Source: Conus ventricosus
Taxonomy: Eukaryota; Mollusca; Gastropoda; Neogastropoda; Conidae
Reading direction: 5' to 3'
Length of the DNA: 64,000 nt
Assembly: GCA_018398815.1 (NCBI GenBank)
Contig: CM031616.1
Location: forward strand, 67,728,541 to 67,792,540
In this document: piece by piece, positions 62,520 through 64,000 of the stretch
How the letters are laid out: each line of letters starts with the position of its first letter
Position numbering within the stretch: position 1 is the stretch's first letter
The notes under the pieces: generated by a model
Databases searched by the model: none
What the model was told of the DNA's origin: nothing
The model's input: the letters and a program-made list of their open reading frames with translations, nothing else
Position numbers and translations under genes: made by a program

Positions 62520-64000
62520 TAAATCAGGAAGGGGTGTGTAAATGTTTTTATCAGTGAACAAAGGTAGCGATGGAGAGTGGGGGATGGGTGTGTAAATGTT
62601 TTTATCAGTGAACAAAGGTAGCGATGGAGAGTGGGGGAGGGGTGTGTAAATGTTTTTATCAATGAACAAAGGTAGCGATGGAGAGTGGGGGATGGGTGTG
62701 TAAATGTTTTTATCAGTGAACAAAGGTAGCGATGGAGAGTGGGGGATGGGTGTGTAAATGTTTTTATCAGTGAACAAAGGTAGCGATGGAGAGTGGGGGA
62801 GGGGTGTGTAAATGTTTTTATCAGTGAACAAAGGTAGCGATGGAGAGTGGGGGATGGGTGTGTAAATGGTTTCATCAGTGAACAAAGGTAGCGATGGAGA
62901 GTGGGGGATGGGTGTGTAAATGGTTTCAGCAGTGAACAAAGGTAGCGATGGAGAGTGGGGGAGGGGTGTGTAAATGTTTTCATCAGTGAACAAAGGTAGC
63001 GATGGAGAGTGGGGGAGGGGTGTGTAAATGGTTTCATCAGTGAACAAAGGTAGCGATGGAGAGTGGGGAGGGGTGTGTAAATGTTTTTATCAGTGAACAA
63101 AGGTAGCGATGGAGAGTGGGGGAGGGGCGTGTAAATGTTTTTATCAGTGAACAAAGGTAGCGATGGAAGTGGGGGATGGGTGTGTAAATGTTTTTATCAG
63201 TGAACAAAGGTAGCGATGGAGAGTGGGGGAGGGGTGTGTAAATGTTTTTATCAGTGAACAAAGGTAGCGATGGAGAGTGGGGGAGGGGTGTGTAAATGTT
63301 TTTATCAATGAACAAAGGTAGCGATGGAGAGTGGGGGAGGGGTGTGTAAATGTTTTTATCAGTGAACAAAGGTAGCGATGGAGAGTGGGGGAGGGGTGTG
63401 TAAATGTTTTTATCAGTGAACAAAGGTAGCGATGGAGAGTGGGGGAGGGGTGTGTAAATGTTTTTATCAATGAACAAAGGTAGCGATGGAGAGTGGGGGA
63501 GGGGTGTGTAAATGTTTTTATCAGTGAACAAAGGTAGCGATGGAGAGTGGGGAGGGACATGTAAATGTTTTCATCAGTGAACAAAGGTAGCGATGGAGAG
63601 TGGGGGAGGGGTGTGTAAATGTTTTTATCAGTGAACAAAGGTAGCGATGGAGAGTGGGGGAGGGGTGTGTAAATGTTTTTATCAGTGAACAAAGGTAGCG
63701 ATGGAGAGTGGGGGAGGGGTGTGTAAATGTTTTTATCAGTGAACAAAGGTAGCGATGGAGAGTGGGGGAGGGTGTGTAAATGTTTTCATCAGTGAACAAA
63801 GGTAGCGATGGAGAGTGGGGGAGGGGTGTGTAAATGTTTTTATCAGTGAACAAAGGTAGCGATGGAGAGTGGGGGAGAGGCGTGTAAATGTTTTAATTGC
63901 TGAACAAAGGTAGCGATGGAGAGTGGGGGAGGGGCATGTAAAAGTTTTAATTGCTGAACAAAGGTAGCGATGGAGAGTGGGGAGGGGCATGTAATGTTTT
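62520..64000. repeat. 54-bp minisatellite, about 27 copies, runs off the window
   Basis: The unit is about 54 bp. It contains GTGTGTAAATGTTTTTATCA, GTGAACAAAGGTAGCGATGG, then AGAGTGGGGGAGGG. Variants GTTTCATCAGTG cluster at 62860-63040 and TTTTAATTGCTG at 63890-63960. The 54-bp period keeps minus-strand frames open with an 18-residue peptide repeat; there is no evidence of coding. Confidence 0.95.

Noticed and set aside
62243..63990. Minus-strand ORFs (up to 303 codons) over the window's right end
   Set aside because: Frames follow a 54-bp intronic minisatellite and overlap an ABCG exon on the other strand.

Overview
The window is animal nuclear DNA, most likely from a marine mollusc or another lophotrochozoan. 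This is inferred from spliced ABC-transporter exons, several non-LTR retrotransposon families, tRNA-derived SINEs, cut-and-paste transposons and very many GT, GA, CT and AT microsatellites. No bacterial-type operon, rRNA gene or free-standing tRNA gene is seen. Gene density is very low.

The host gene I can defend is an ABCG (half-size, White/Breast-cancer-resistance type) transporter on the + strand. Three membrane-domain exons (54260-54531, 59941-59998, 62110-62324) join in perfect phase. A small linker exon at 15614-15677, and perhaps one at 15947-16017, probably belongs to the same gene. If so, an intron of about 38 kb (16.0-54.3 kb) holds most of the window's mobile DNA. The ATP-binding exons lie to the left of the window or were not recognised, and the last exons lie to the right.

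Layout: 0-0.45 kb, end of a TTAA-type MITE and a 32-bp minisatellite. 0.45-9.2 kb, mostly unrecognised DNA with microsatellites, an 18-bp minisatellite and a SINE. 9.2-11.8 kb, two 5'-truncated LINEs abutting head to head. 12.3-13.7 kb, a 17-bp minisatellite. 14.2-15.3 kb, CA/GT repeats. 15.6-16.0 kb, ABCG exon candidates. 17.2-20.7 kb, a decayed CR1-like LINE. 22.15-22.92 kb, a HAD-fold reading frame with two frame breaks. 24.5-44.3 kb, a block bounded by poly-C tracts and full of homopolymer slips. It looks like an unpolished long-read gap fill. 44.6-45.1 kb, a LINE tail. 46.7-47.4 kb, a 24-bp minisatellite. 47.6-50.0 kb, a pogo/Tigger-like transposon inserted in a tandem array. 51.7-52.1 kb, a TTAA MITE. 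54.3-62.3 kb, ABCG exons separated by a LINE tail, a piggyBac-like element and a full-length SINE. 62.5-64.0 kb, a 54-bp minisatellite.

The most striking content is inside the poor-quality block. Translating short runs in shifting frames shows a Polinton/Maverick (adintovirus-like) element of about 14.5 kb. It has inverted terminal repeats near 26.8 and 41.3 kb, a packaging ATPase (-), a protein-primed family-B DNA polymerase (+) and a retroviral-type integrase (-). ORF calling alone misses it because homopolymer errors break every frame. The capsid and protease genes expected in such elements were not identified.
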